Shown piece after piece: positions 17,054 to 25,019 of a stretch of 64,000 nt of DNA. The stretch lies in contig NZ_CP170197.1 in NCBI RefSeq assembly GCF_047300855.1, forward strand, positions 3,286,001 through 3,350,000. Reading direction: 5' to 3'. The stretch is from Sulfuriferula sp047300855 (GTDB lineage: Bacteria > Pseudomonadota > Gammaproteobacteria > Burkholderiales > Sulfuriferulaceae). A program made the translations under genes and the position numbers. How positions within the stretch are numbered: position 1 is the stretch's first letter; every line of letters starts with the position of its first letter. The notes below the pieces were generated by a model. It did no database searches. It was not told the origin of the DNA and saw nothing but the letters and a program-made list of their open reading frames with translations.

Positions 17054-17098
17054 AACACGAATCGTGTGCACTGCCATCGTGCGCGTTCAATCATGCAC
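17054..17098 (+). promoter_or_regulatory. candidate NtrC enhancer of nrtA
   Basis: Near-consensus dyad TGCAC-N7-GTGCG at 17067-17083, overlapped by a second dyad at 17054-17070 (CAC-N7-GTGCA) and followed by a TGCAC half-site at 17094. The central site lies about 122 bp before the predicted σ54 start at 17197. Confidence 0.6.
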
Positions 17099-17170
17099 AG
17101 CCCATCCGGATTTCCAAAGAAATTGGGTTTAATTTAAGCAAATCAATTCGTTACATTGTTTAATTCAATG

Positions 17171-17186
17171 TGGCACGGCCTTTGCT
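17171..17186 (+). promoter_or_regulatory. σ54 (-24/-12) promoter of nrtA operon
   Basis: TGGCACG-N4-TTGCT, full consensus, GG at 17172-17173 and GC at 17184-17185. The predicted start near 17197 leaves a leader of about 98 bases with notable secondary structure. Confidence 0.8.
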
Positions 17187-17194
17187 GTGTAGCC

Positions 17195-17271
17195 CTTGAG
17201 TCCTGTCCAATGGCGGGCGGCACTCCGCAAGCGTTTTTTTTATTTTGCAGATACCGGAGACGGCAATCTGC
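17195..17271 (+). promoter_or_regulatory. nrtA leader: attenuator-like hairpin with U8 and second hairpin
   Basis: A GCGG-CACT-CCGC hairpin (17217-17228, extendable across a GG/AA internal loop) is followed by eight Ts at 17234-17241, then a second stem GCAGAT...ATCTGC (17247-17271, inner CCG/CGG pair) just before the nrtA ribosome-binding site. An alternative pairing, CTTG+AGT (17195-17201) with ACT+CAAG (17222-17231), would disrupt the first hairpin. This is the layout of a terminator/antiterminator switch, the kind of target NasT could act on. No typical pair of hexaloops was identified with certainty. Confidence 0.5.
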
Positions 17272-17294
17272 ACGCACATACGGAGCCAGCCACA

Positions 17295-18584
17295 ATGAGC
17301 ACGCAGCCGCACGACAGCCAAATTGACCTTACCTCTTCCACGCCTGAAAACACGCGCCGTGATTTCCTCAAAAAATCCACCGGCATCCTTGGAGCTGCCG
17401 CGCTGATGAACCTGGTCGCCCCCAGCGTACGCAGCGGGGCCTGGGCCGCCGGATCCGACGCGCCGGAAAAAACCGAGGTCAAAATCGGCTTCATTCCGCT
17501 GACCGATTGCGCCTCGGTAGTCATCGCCAGCGTGATGGGTTTCGACAAAAAATACGGCATCAAAATCACCCCCAGCAAGGAAGCATCCTGGGCCGCCGTG
17601 CGCGACAAGCTGGTGAACGGCGAACTGGATGGGGCGCACGTGCTGTATGGCCTGATTTACGGCGTGCAAATGGGTATCGGCGGGCCGAAGAAAGACATGG
17701 CCAATCTGATGACGCTGAACAACAACGGCCAGGCAATTACGCTGTCCGACCAGCTCAAGAACAAAGGCGCGGTGGACGGCGTCAGCCTCGCCAGGCTGAT
17801 CAAGGCCGAGCCGCGCGAATACACTTTCGCCCAGACATTTCCGACCGGCACACACGCCATGTGGCTGTATTACTGGCTGGCGACCTACGGCGTCAACCCG
17901 TTCACCGAAGCCAAGGTGATTACCGTACCGCCGCCGCAAATGGTGGCCAACATGCGCGTCGACAACATGGACGGATTTTGCGTGGGCGAGCCGTGGAACG
18001 CCCGCGCCATCCACGACAAGATCGGTTTTACCGCCGTCACCACTCAGGAAATCTGGAAAGACCACCCGGAGAAAATTCTCGGCACCAGCGCCGAGTGGGT
18101 CGCCAAACACCCGAATACGGCGCGCGCCCTGATCATGGCCGTGCTGGATGCCTCGCGCTACATCGACACCATGAGCAACCGCACCCAGGTCGCCAAAATC
18201 ATCGCCGACAAAGCCTACGTCAACACCGATTTCGCCTCCATTGAAGGCCGCATGCATGGCCAGTACGAAAACGGCCTGGGCAAAAAATGGCAGGATCCGA
18301 ACTACATGAAATTCTTCAACGACGGCAAGGTGAACTTCCCCTATCTGTCCGATGGCATGTGGTTCCTCACCCAGCACAAGCGTTGGGGCCTGCTGAAGAC
18401 CGACCCGGACTATCTGGCCGAGGCGCAAAAGGTCAACCAGATCAAGCTCTATACCGAGGCCGCCACCCAGCTCAAGATTGCCGTGCCGAAGAGCCCGATG
18501 CGCTCCGCCAAGCTGATCGACGGCGTGGTGTGGGACGGCAGCGACCCGAAGAAATACGCCAACAGCTTCAAGATCAAGGCTTAG
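17295..18584 (+). CDS. nrtA: nitrate ABC transporter substrate-binding protein
   Basis: A 429-residue periplasmic nitrate/nitrite-binding protein of the NrtA/CmpA family. The N-terminus carries a twin-arginine signal (R21-R22 in NTRRDFLKKS, then a hydrophobic stretch ending near AWAAG), so it is exported folded; this also separates it from cytoplasmic NasS, which lacks a signal. The mature part contains VKIGFIPLTDCASVVIA and the GEPWNARAI binding-site region. The ATG at 17295 follows a CGGAG ribosome-binding site; the frame is open upstream but runs through the structured leader. It is first gene of nrtA-globin-nrtB-nrtC. Confidence 0.93.
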   Translation: MSTQPHDSQIDLTSSTPENTRRDFLKKSTGILGAAALMNLVAPSVRSGAWAAGSDAPEKTEVKIGFIPLTDCASVVIASVMGFDKKYGIKITPSKEASWAAVRDKLVNGELDGAHVLYGLIYGVQMGIGGPKKDMANLMTLNNNGQAITLSDQLKNKGAVDGVSLARLIKAEPREYTFAQTFPTGTHAMWLYYWLATYGVNPFTEAKVITVPPPQMVANMRVDNMDGFCVGEPWNARAIHDKIGFTAVTTQEIWKDHPEKILGTSAEWVAKHPNTARALIMAVLDASRYIDTMSNRTQVAKIIADKAYVNTDFASIEGRMHGQYENGLGKKWQDPNYMKFFNDGKVNFPYLSDGMWFLTQHKRWGLLKTDPDYLAEAQKVNQIKLYTEAATQLKIAVPKSPMRSAKLIDGVVWDGSDPKKYANSFKIKA

Positions 18585-18610
18585 CCCCACAAACATTCAA
18601 GGAAATAATC

Positions 18611-19024
18611 ATGACGCCCGAGCAAATCACGCTAGTCAGATCCAGCTGGCAACAGGTTCTGCCCATCAAGGACACTGCCGCAGACCTGTTCTACACCCGG
18701 CTGTTTGAACTGGACCCTTCCTTGCGCAGCCAGTTCAAGGGCGACATGGCCGAGCAGGGGCGCAAGCTGATGACCATGATCAACACGGTGGTCAACAACC
18801 TCGACCAGCTGGGACCGATTCTGGGTACCGTTGCAGACCTGGGACGACGCCATGTCGGGTACGGGGTGAAAGACCATCACTACGACACCGTGGGAGAGGC
18901 CTTGATCTGGACGCTCGGCCAGGGCCTGGGCGAGGGCTTCACGCCGGCCGTAAAGCTGGCCTGGATCAACGCCTACATCACACTGGCCACCGCCATGAAG
19001 CAGGCTGCGTGCGCTACGACATGA
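18611..19024 (+). CDS. single-domain globin
   Basis: A 137-residue globin of the neuroglobin-like bacterial single-domain type. It starts MTPEQITLVRSSW; the proximal histidine is H81 (GRRHVGYGV) and the likely distal position is Q49. No reductase domain is attached, so it is not a complete flavohaemoglobin. It lies 26 bases after nrtA and before nrtB, with an AAGGAA ribosome-binding site, and so is part of the nitrate uptake operon. A role in handling nitric oxide formed as a by-product of nitrite reduction, or in oxygen/nitrite binding, is an inference from this position only. Confidence 0.88.
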   Translation: MTPEQITLVRSSWQQVLPIKDTAADLFYTRLFELDPSLRSQFKGDMAEQGRKLMTMINTVVNNLDQLGPILGTVADLGRRHVGYGVKDHHYDTVGEALIWTLGQGLGEGFTPAVKLAWINAYITLATAMKQAACATT

Positions 19025-19100
19025 CGTGCGTTATTGCCCCGGCTGATCACTCCGACAAACATCATAGACGCGCGGCAAACAGCAATTAAGGAGATTCACC

Positions 19101-19991
19101 ATGAGTGCCATATACGGAACCCTTCAACACAGCTCCACCGCTGAGGAAGACTCTGCGCCGCCCATGCTACAACCTGCGCAACCCGAACCCAGCGTGACCA
19201 AACCTGCATTCAACGCCAGGGAAAAGCTCGGCGCCGTGTTGCGCGTGCTGATCCCACCCTTGTTGGGCATCGCGGCCTTTCTCGGCATCTGGGCACTGAT
19301 CGCGCAGGAAACAAGCAATCTCCCTGGTCCCTACAAAACCTGGCAGTCCGCCACGGCATTGTTCGCGCATCCGTTTTACAACAATGGCCCCAACGACCAG
19401 GGTATCGGCTGGAACATCCTGTATTCGCTCTATCGGGTGGGCCTCGGTTTTGGCATGGCCGCCTTGGTTGGTATACCGCTGGGCTTCATGATCGGCCGCT
19501 TCAAGTTCCTTGCGGCGATGACCGCACCCATCATCAGTCTGCTACGTCCGGTTTCACCGCTGGCATGGCTGCCCATAGGCCTGCTGGTGTTCCACCGCGC
19601 CGAGCCGGCCTCGATCTGGGTCATTTTCATTTCCAGCATCTGGCCGATGATACTCAACACCGCCGTCGGCGTGCGCCAGATACCGCAGGATTACCTCAAC
19701 GTCGCTCGCGTGCTGAATTTGTCCGAGTGGAAGGTATTCAGTCGCATCCTGTTCCCCGCCGTGGTGCCGCACGTACTCACCGGAGTGCGCCTGTCGATCG
19801 GCATTGCCTGGCTGGTGATCGTCGCGGCCGAAATGCTCACCGGCGGCGTGGGCATCGGCTTCTGGGTATGGGATGAGTGGAACAACCTCAACGTCGCACA
19901 CATCATCATCGCCATCTTCGTGGTCGGCATTGTCGGCCTGCTGCTGGAACAGATACTGGTACTGATTGCCAAGCGCTTCAGCTACGAATAA
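19101..19991 (+). CDS. nrtB: nitrate ABC transporter permease
   Basis: A 296-residue inner-membrane permease of the NrtB/SsuC/TauC type with about six helices after a hydrophilic N-terminus of 45 residues. The ATPase-contact (EAA) loop lies in the region DYLNVARVLNLSEWKVFSR followed by PHVLTGVRLSIG. It forms the channel for nitrate delivered by NrtA and driven by the next gene. The ATG has an AAGGAGA ribosome-binding site. The stop codon overlaps the ribosome-binding site of the ATPase gene. Confidence 0.92.
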   Translation: MSAIYGTLQHSSTAEEDSAPPMLQPAQPEPSVTKPAFNAREKLGAVLRVLIPPLLGIAAFLGIWALIAQETSNLPGPYKTWQSATALFAHPFYNNGPNDQGIGWNILYSLYRVGLGFGMAALVGIPLGFMIGRFKFLAAMTAPIISLLRPVSPLAWLPIGLLVFHRAEPASIWVIFISSIWPMILNTAVGVRQIPQDYLNVARVLNLSEWKVFSRILFPAVVPHVLTGVRLSIGIAWLVIVAAEMLTGGVGIGFWVWDEWNNLNVAHIIIAIFVVGIVGLLLEQILVLIAKRFSYE

Positions 19992-20001
19992 GGAAACCGT
20001 C

Positions 20002-20793
20002 ATGGAAAAATTTGTACAACTGGAAAAAGTGGATGTCACGTTTCCCACCAAAAAAGGCGCATTTCACGCGTTGCACAATATCAATCTGAATATCGCTCAG
20101 GGACAATTTTTTACCCTCATCGGCCACTCCGGCTGCGGCAAATCGACCCTGCTCAACGTGGTGGCCGGCCTGCAGGATGCCAGCAGCGGCATGGCGCTCT
20201 GTGCCGGGCGCGAGATCAAGGGACCGGGGCCGGAACGCGGCGTGGTATTCCAGAATCATTCGCTGTTGCCCTGGCTCACTTGCCACGACAACATCTACCT
20301 CGCTGTGGAGCGCGTGTTTGGTCGCCAGGAAAGCAAAGCCCGACTCAAACAGCGCACCGTTGACGCGCTGGCCCTGGTAGGGCTTGCCCATGCCGCACAC
20401 AAACGCCCGCATGAAATCTCCGGCGGCATGAAGCAACGCGTCGGCATTGCCCGCGCGCTGGCGATGGAACCCAAAATACTGCTGATGGACGAACCGTTCG
20501 GGGCGCTCGACGCGCTGACCCGCGCACATCTGCAGGACGAGTTGATGAAAATCGTTGCCACAACACAAAGCACCGTCATCATGGTGACCCATGACGTCGA
20601 CGAAGCGGTGCTGCTGTCCGACCGCATTGTGATGATGACCAACGGTCCGGCTGCCACCATCGGCGAAATCCTCACGGTGGACTTGCCGCAGCCGCGCGAC
20701 CGCCTGGAGCTGGCCAACAACGCGCATTACCATCACTTGCGCGCGCGCGTGCTGGAGTTCCTGTACCAGCGCCAGATGCGGCCTGCAGCCTGA
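20002..20793 (+). CDS. nrtC: nitrate ABC transporter ATP-binding protein
   Basis: A 263-residue ATPase. Walker A GHSGCGKST (41-49), Q-loop VVFQNHSLLPW, signature SGGMKQRVGIARAL, Walker B LLMDEPFGALD and the switch histidine MVTHDVDEA are all intact. It lacks the C-terminal NrtA-like domain of cyanobacterial NrtC, so it is closer to NrtD in architecture, and it probably works as a homodimer because there is only one ATPase gene. The ATG at 20002 follows AAGGAAAC at the end of nrtB. An inverted repeat (CAGGCG/CGCCTG, 20797-20819) follows the stop codon but has no T tract. Confidence 0.9.
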   Translation: MEKFVQLEKVDVTFPTKKGAFHALHNINLNIAQGQFFTLIGHSGCGKSTLLNVVAGLQDASSGMALCAGREIKGPGPERGVVFQNHSLLPWLTCHDNIYLAVERVFGRQESKARLKQRTVDALALVGLAHAAHKRPHEISGGMKQRVGIARALAMEPKILLMDEPFGALDALTRAHLQDELMKIVATTQSTVIMVTHDVDEAVLLSDRIVMMTNGPAATIGEILTVDLPQPRDRLELANNAHYHHLRARVLEFLYQRQMRPAA

Positions 20794-20860
20794 ATTCAGG
20801 CGGGTGCTGGCGACGCCTGGTGCAACGCCATAAACCAGTACCTGCCGCGCATAGCGCCCA

Positions 20861-21703
20861 TCACGGCGCGATGACGCGTTGTGCCTGGCGCATCAGCAGC
20901 GGCATTGCCATGCGGTTGATAAAGCCAGGCAGGCGCATCGGTTTGAGCAGCATTTTCACCGTCATTTCGTAAGGGTAGTCGGCGCGCGCCCAATGTCCGG
21001 CGTTGTGTTGGAAACGCTGAAAATCTTGAAGGCTGAATTTCAGTCCCGGGTTGCGTACCTCAAATGCGTTTTTTACCGCCAGGTAGGCATCTTCCTGACC
21101 GATCTCGCCCAATCGCTCACGCAGTACACGTGCCACTTGCCAGCGTGACGGGCGCTCTATCTCGCGATAGCGCAGGAAAAAGTGGTAAAAATATTTGAAA
21201 TGCCCCACTTCGTCGCTGCGAATATGTCCTACCAGTGCGGTCAGTACGGGTTCCGGACTGATCTTGTGCAATAAGCCATACAGGCCCGAGGTGCCGGTTT
21301 CCACAACACAGCGCGCCACCATTTCCAGCGCCCGCGTAGGCTCCAGCAGTTCGGGTTTGCAGAACGGGCGATAATCCGCGCAGAAACCATCGAACGCAGC
21401 CTGCCAGTCAAACGCAGGCCATACCGTTTCCACGTAGCGGCGCAAGGCGCGGCCATGCTGCAGCTCCTCCGGTTCCCAGCGCTCGCGCAACCATTGGGTG
21501 ACTTCGGTATCGCCCTCCATATGGCCCAGCAGATTGTGGGTGAATAAATCAGAAAAACTCTCCACAAATGATGCGCCCGCCAATACATAAAACCACGTCT
21601 CTTCGTTGACAATGCTCTCGTGCGCGATGCGATCAAATGCAATCTGGTCTAGCGACCATGGGTGGGGTGCGCCAAAGGGCAGATGTGTATCCGGGTCTGG
21701 CAT
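20861..21703 (-). CDS. ferritin-like di-iron domain protein
   Basis: A 280-residue, mostly helical protein with the paired ligands of a di-iron carboxylate site: E48, E80-x-x-H83 (EPEELQHG), E135 and E165-x-x-H168 (SDEVGHFK). This matches ferritin-like domain proteins and is reminiscent of acyl-ACP desaturase or AurF-type oxygenases; the substrate is unknown. No membrane segment. The ATG at 21703 has an AGGTGAG ribosome-binding site; an open frame further upstream would overlap the next gene. Same strand and close behind the COG2509 flavoprotein gene, so the two may be cotranscribed. Confidence 0.78.
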   Translation of the reverse strand: MPDPDTHLPFGAPHPWSLDQIAFDRIAHESIVNEETWFYVLAGASFVESFSDLFTHNLLGHMEGDTEVTQWLRERWEPEELQHGRALRRYVETVWPAFDWQAAFDGFCADYRPFCKPELLEPTRALEMVARCVVETGTSGLYGLLHKISPEPVLTALVGHIRSDEVGHFKYFYHFFLRYREIERPSRWQVARVLRERLGEIGQEDAYLAVKNAFEVRNPGLKFSLQDFQRFQHNAGHWARADYPYEMTVKMLLKPMRLPGFINRMAMPLLMRQAQRVIAP

Positions 21704-21764
21704 ATTAAACTCACCTGTTTGTTGTTTGTTGTATGAGGTCTGACCAAAACGGGTGCCTGAGGTT

Positions 21765-23366
21765 CTATTGAGTAACAATAGCCAATGCTACGGCCTCAGC
21801 AACTTTGATGCCATCTACGGCAGCAGACAAAATCCCGCCTGCGTATCCGGCGCCCTCGCCTGCCGGATACAGACCTTGCGTATTGAGGCTCTGATAGCCT
21901 TCGTTGCGGGTGATGCGTATGGGTGAGGAGGTGCGCGTTTCCACGCCGGTGAGTACCGCATCATGCATGGCAAAACCGCGGATTTGCTTGTCGAACGCCG
22001 GTAGTGCCTCTCGTATTGCGGCAATAACATAATCCGGCAAGCTGCTGTCCAGCGTACCCAGCTTCACGCCCGGCGTGTAGGACGGCAACACCGTACTGAA
22101 TTCGTTGGACGCGCGCCCGGCAATAAAATCGCCCACCAATTGCCCCGGTGCACAGTAATCACGGCCGCCCAGCTCAAACGCTTGGGTTTCCCAGTGGCGC
22201 TGAAAAGCAATCCCGGCCAGCGGATGACCAGGATAGTCGTCGGGGGTGATGCCCACCACGATGCCCGCATTGGCGTTGCGCTCGTTGCGCGAATACTGGC
22301 TCATGCCATTGGTGACCACGCGCCCCGGTTCGGAAGCCGCCGCCACCACCGTGCCGCCCGGGCACATGCAAAAGCTGTATACCGTACGACCATTTTGCGC
22401 ATGATGGACCAGCTTGTAGTCGGCTGCTCCCAGCTCAGGATGGCCGGCGCGATCACCAAACCGGCAGTGATCTATCAGCGACTGCGGATGCTCAATGCGA
22501 AATCCCACCGAAAACGGTTTGGCCTCGATATGCACACCGCGCTGGTACAGCATTTCAAAGGTATCGCGAGCGCTGTGCCCCACCGCCAGTACCACATGGC
22601 GTGCAGCGATGTGCTCGCCGCTGGCCAGCGTCACGCCGCGCACCTGGCCATCTTCGATGTCCAGATTATCCACGCGGCATTGAAAGCGTATTTCGCCTCC
22701 CAGCGATTCAATCGTGGCGCGAATTTTTTCTACCATGCCGACTAGCCGGAACGTGCCGATGTGCGGCTTGCTGACAAATGCAATCTCCGGCGGCGCACCC
22801 GCCTTGATGAATTCGGCGATCACCTTGCGCCCCAGGTGCTTGGGGTCCTTGATCTGGCTGTAGAGCTTGCCGTCCGAAAACGTGCCCGCGCCGCCCTCGC
22901 CGAACTGCACATTGGATTCCGGATTCAGCACCCCATTGCGCCACAAGCCCCAGGTATCCTTGGTGCGCTCACGCACCGCCTTGCCGCGCTCCAGGATGAT
23001 GGGGCGAAACCCCATCTGCGCCAGAATCAGCCCGGCAAACATGCCGCACGGCCCGGTGCCGATAACCACCGGACGCTGGGTTGGATGCGCCGCAGCCTGG
23101 GCAACAAAGTGGTAGCTGGTGTCCGGCGCGCGCGCGACCTGCCGGTCATTTTTCAGGCGGCGCAGCACCGCCTCCTCGTCTTTGACCTCGACATCCAGCG
23201 TATAGGTAAAGGTAATCAACGGGCGCTTGCGCGCATCATGCCCGCGCCGAAATATCGTGTAGCCGAGCAGTGCTTCGTCTGCGATGCCCAAGCGGCGCAG
23301 TATTTCCGCCCTGAGGGCAGCTTCAGGATGGTCGAGCGGGAGCTTGAGTTCGGTGATACGCAGCAT
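21765..23366 (-). CDS. FAD-dependent oxidoreductase (COG2509 family)
   Basis: A 533-residue flavoprotein of the uncharacterised FAD-dependent dehydrogenase family. An N-terminal ferredoxin-like β-α-β region (1-90) precedes the dinucleotide-binding fold GTGPCGMFAGL (103-113), followed by the family marker FGEGGAGTFSDGKLYSQ near 155 and, at the C-terminus, NEGYQSLNTQGLYPAGEGAG. Members are widespread in bacteria with no settled substrate. The start codon is the first methionine of the conserved MLRITELKLPL opening. Confidence 0.85.
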   Translation of the reverse strand: MLRITELKLPLDHPEAALRAEILRRLGIADEALLGYTIFRRGHDARKRPLITFTYTLDVEVKDEEAVLRRLKNDRQVARAPDTSYHFVAQAAAHPTQRPVVIGTGPCGMFAGLILAQMGFRPIILERGKAVRERTKDTWGLWRNGVLNPESNVQFGEGGAGTFSDGKLYSQIKDPKHLGRKVIAEFIKAGAPPEIAFVSKPHIGTFRLVGMVEKIRATIESLGGEIRFQCRVDNLDIEDGQVRGVTLASGEHIAARHVVLAVGHSARDTFEMLYQRGVHIEAKPFSVGFRIEHPQSLIDHCRFGDRAGHPELGAADYKLVHHAQNGRTVYSFCMCPGGTVVAAASEPGRVVTNGMSQYSRNERNANAGIVVGITPDDYPGHPLAGIAFQRHWETQAFELGGRDYCAPGQLVGDFIAGRASNEFSTVLPSYTPGVKLGTLDSSLPDYVIAAIREALPAFDKQIRGFAMHDAVLTGVETRTSSPIRITRNEGYQSLNTQGLYPAGEGAGYAGGILSAAVDGIKVAEAVALAIVTQ

Positions 23367-23474
23367 GTGTTGCCTTCAATCAGGAGCCAATGGCCCATTT
23401 TACCGTGCAACGGCAGACAGCACGCGGGCCTTGCCTGAGGTAAAATAAGCTTTTGATTAGATTGTAAATTACGC

Positions 23475-24362
23475 ATGGCCATCCAATGGTATCCCGGACA
23501 CATGACCGCGGCGCGCAAAAAGGCCGCCGAAACCATGGCGCAGACCGACATGGTGATCGAGGTCGTCGACGCACGCCTGCCCGAAGCCAGCAGCAATCCG
23601 ATGATTGCCGAATTGCGCCTCGCACGCCAACGCCCCTGCCTGAAAATCCTCAACAAGGCCGATCTGGCCGACCCGGCAGCGACGCAAGCCTGGCTCAAAT
23701 TCTACAACGCCCAAAAAGGCGTCAAGGCGGTGGCGCTGTCATGCAAAAAAGCTGCCGATGTCGCCAAGATCCCTGCGCTTTGCCTGGCTCTGGCGCCGCA
23801 CCGAGGCACGCCGATCAAACCGCTGCGCATGATGATCATGGGCATCCCCAACGTCGGCAAATCCACATTAATGAATGCGCTGCTCAAACGCCGTGTAGCC
23901 AAGGTGGGCGATGAACCCGCGGTGACCAAAAGCCAGCAGCGGCTGGTACTCAACGACAGCATGACGCTGATAGACACCCCCGGCATGCTATGGCCGAAAA
24001 TCGAACACGAACGCGACGGCCTGATGCTGGCAGCCAGCCATGCGGTGGGGCGCAACGCGGTGATCGACGAAGAAGTGGCTACCTTCCTTGCCGACAGCCT
24101 GGTTGCAAATTACCCGGCCCTGGTGCAGGCGCGTTATGGCTTTACGCTGGATGAAATGGATGGCGTCGGCGTCATCGAGGCCATCGCCAAACGCCGCGGT
24201 TACCGTTTGAAGGGCGGCGAAGCGGACCTGGAAAAAGCGGCGTTGACCCTGTTGCAGGATTATCGGGACGGCTCGCTGGGACGCGTCAGCCTGGAGACTC
24301 CCGAGCAACGGCGCAGCATGTTAAACCCGCCTGACGCACTGGAGACAAATGTCCCGGAATAG
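23475..24362 (+). CDS. ylqF: ribosome biogenesis GTPase YlqF
   Basis: A 295-residue circularly permuted GTPase that acts in assembly of the large ribosomal subunit. The motif order shows the permutation: G4 NKAD (60-63) comes before G1 GIPNVGKST (123-131) and G3 DTPG (167-170). The N-terminal MAIQWYPGHMTAARK is typical. The C-terminal helical region is expected to contact rRNA. It is divergent from the COG2509 gene and followed by hsp20 after about 110 bases. Confidence 0.9.
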   Translation: MAIQWYPGHMTAARKKAAETMAQTDMVIEVVDARLPEASSNPMIAELRLARQRPCLKILNKADLADPAATQAWLKFYNAQKGVKAVALSCKKAADVAKIPALCLALAPHRGTPIKPLRMMIMGIPNVGKSTLMNALLKRRVAKVGDEPAVTKSQQRLVLNDSMTLIDTPGMLWPKIEHERDGLMLAASHAVGRNAVIDEEVATFLADSLVANYPALVQARYGFTLDEMDGVGVIEAIAKRRGYRLKGGEADLEKAALTLLQDYRDGSLGRVSLETPEQRRSMLNPPDALETNVPE

Positions 24363-24373
24363 CGTGCGAACAG

Positions 24374-24403
24374 CCCTTGAAATTTCTTCAGCAGTAAACA
24401 TAT
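24374..24403 (+). promoter_or_regulatory. candidate heat-shock (σ32) promoter of hsp20
   Basis: CCCTTGAAA at 24374-24382 is a perfect σ32 -35 box. After 13 bases comes AAACATAT (24396-24403), a partial match to the CCCCATNT -10 box. The position 66 bases before a small heat-shock gene supports it. Confidence 0.5.
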
Positions 24404-24469
24404 CTGTCTCAGGCAGGCATTCATTCGGTTGACTGCCAGATGATCAACCTGAAAAGAAGGAGTTTTGAA

Positions 24470-24901
24470 ATGGCCAATATTTCCCGTTACGATCCTTTTG
24501 ATTTCACTGTCGAACCATTCGATGACCTGTTCCGTGGCTTTTTCCGCCCGGTGCGCTCTACCAATAGCGAGGCTGCCGTACAAATCAAGATGGATGTGAA
24601 AGAAGATGAACAGGGCTACACCGTGCATGCCGATGTACCCGGCGTGAAAAAGGAAGACATTCACGTCACCATCGATGGCAACCAGGTCTCGCTGAGTGCT
24701 GAAGTCAAACGCGAAACCGAGAACAAGGAAGGTGAAAAACTGTTGCGCTCGGAACGCTACTTCGGCAAAGCCTATCGCAGCTTTACCTTGGGCAGCGAGA
24801 TCGACGATGCAGCCGCAGAGGCGAAGTACCATGATGGCGTGCTGGAATTGCGCTTGCCGAAAAAAGCCACGGCTGCAGCCAAGCGACTGGAAATCCATTA
24901 A
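24470..24901 (+). CDS. small heat shock protein (Hsp20/α-crystallin)
   Basis: A 143-residue ATP-independent holdase. N-terminal segment with DPFDFTVEPFDDLFRGFF, an α-crystallin domain of about residues 38-130 (VKMDVKEDEQGYTVHADVPGV type strands; GVLELRLPKK at its end) and a very short C-terminal tail ending KRLEIH. The ATG at 24470 is chosen for the AAGGAG ribosome-binding site eight bases upstream; an earlier in-frame ATG has none. Flanked by a heat-shock-type promoter and a strong terminator, so it is a single-gene unit. Confidence 0.92.
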   Translation: MANISRYDPFDFTVEPFDDLFRGFFRPVRSTNSEAAVQIKMDVKEDEQGYTVHADVPGVKKEDIHVTIDGNQVSLSAEVKRETENKEGEKLLRSERYFGKAYRSFTLGSEIDDAAAEAKYHDGVLELRLPKKATAAAKRLEIH

Positions 24902-24918
24902 AACTTTTTATTTTTCCA

Positions 24919-24940
24919 GGCGGCGTTAGCCGCCTTTTTT
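24919..24940 (+). terminator. rho-independent terminator of hsp20
   Basis: GGCGGC-GTTA-GCCGCC stem-loop followed by six Ts, 18 bases behind the hsp20 stop codon. Confidence 0.9.
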
Positions 24941-25019
24941 ATGGGTGTATGGTTTAGCACTCACGAACATAATCCAGATTTAGTCTTGTCTTTGTGGCTA
25001 TCGCTCCCATGTCGAACGC

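Noticed and set aside
17295..18584. Identification of the nitrate-binding protein as NasS, the partner of NasT.
   Set aside because: It has a twin-arginine export signal and is in an operon with permease and ATPase genes, so it is the transporter's binding protein.
17160..18596. 478-codon minus-strand open frame opposite nrtA.
   Set aside because: Composition typical of an antisense shadow; nrtA is unambiguous on the plus strand.
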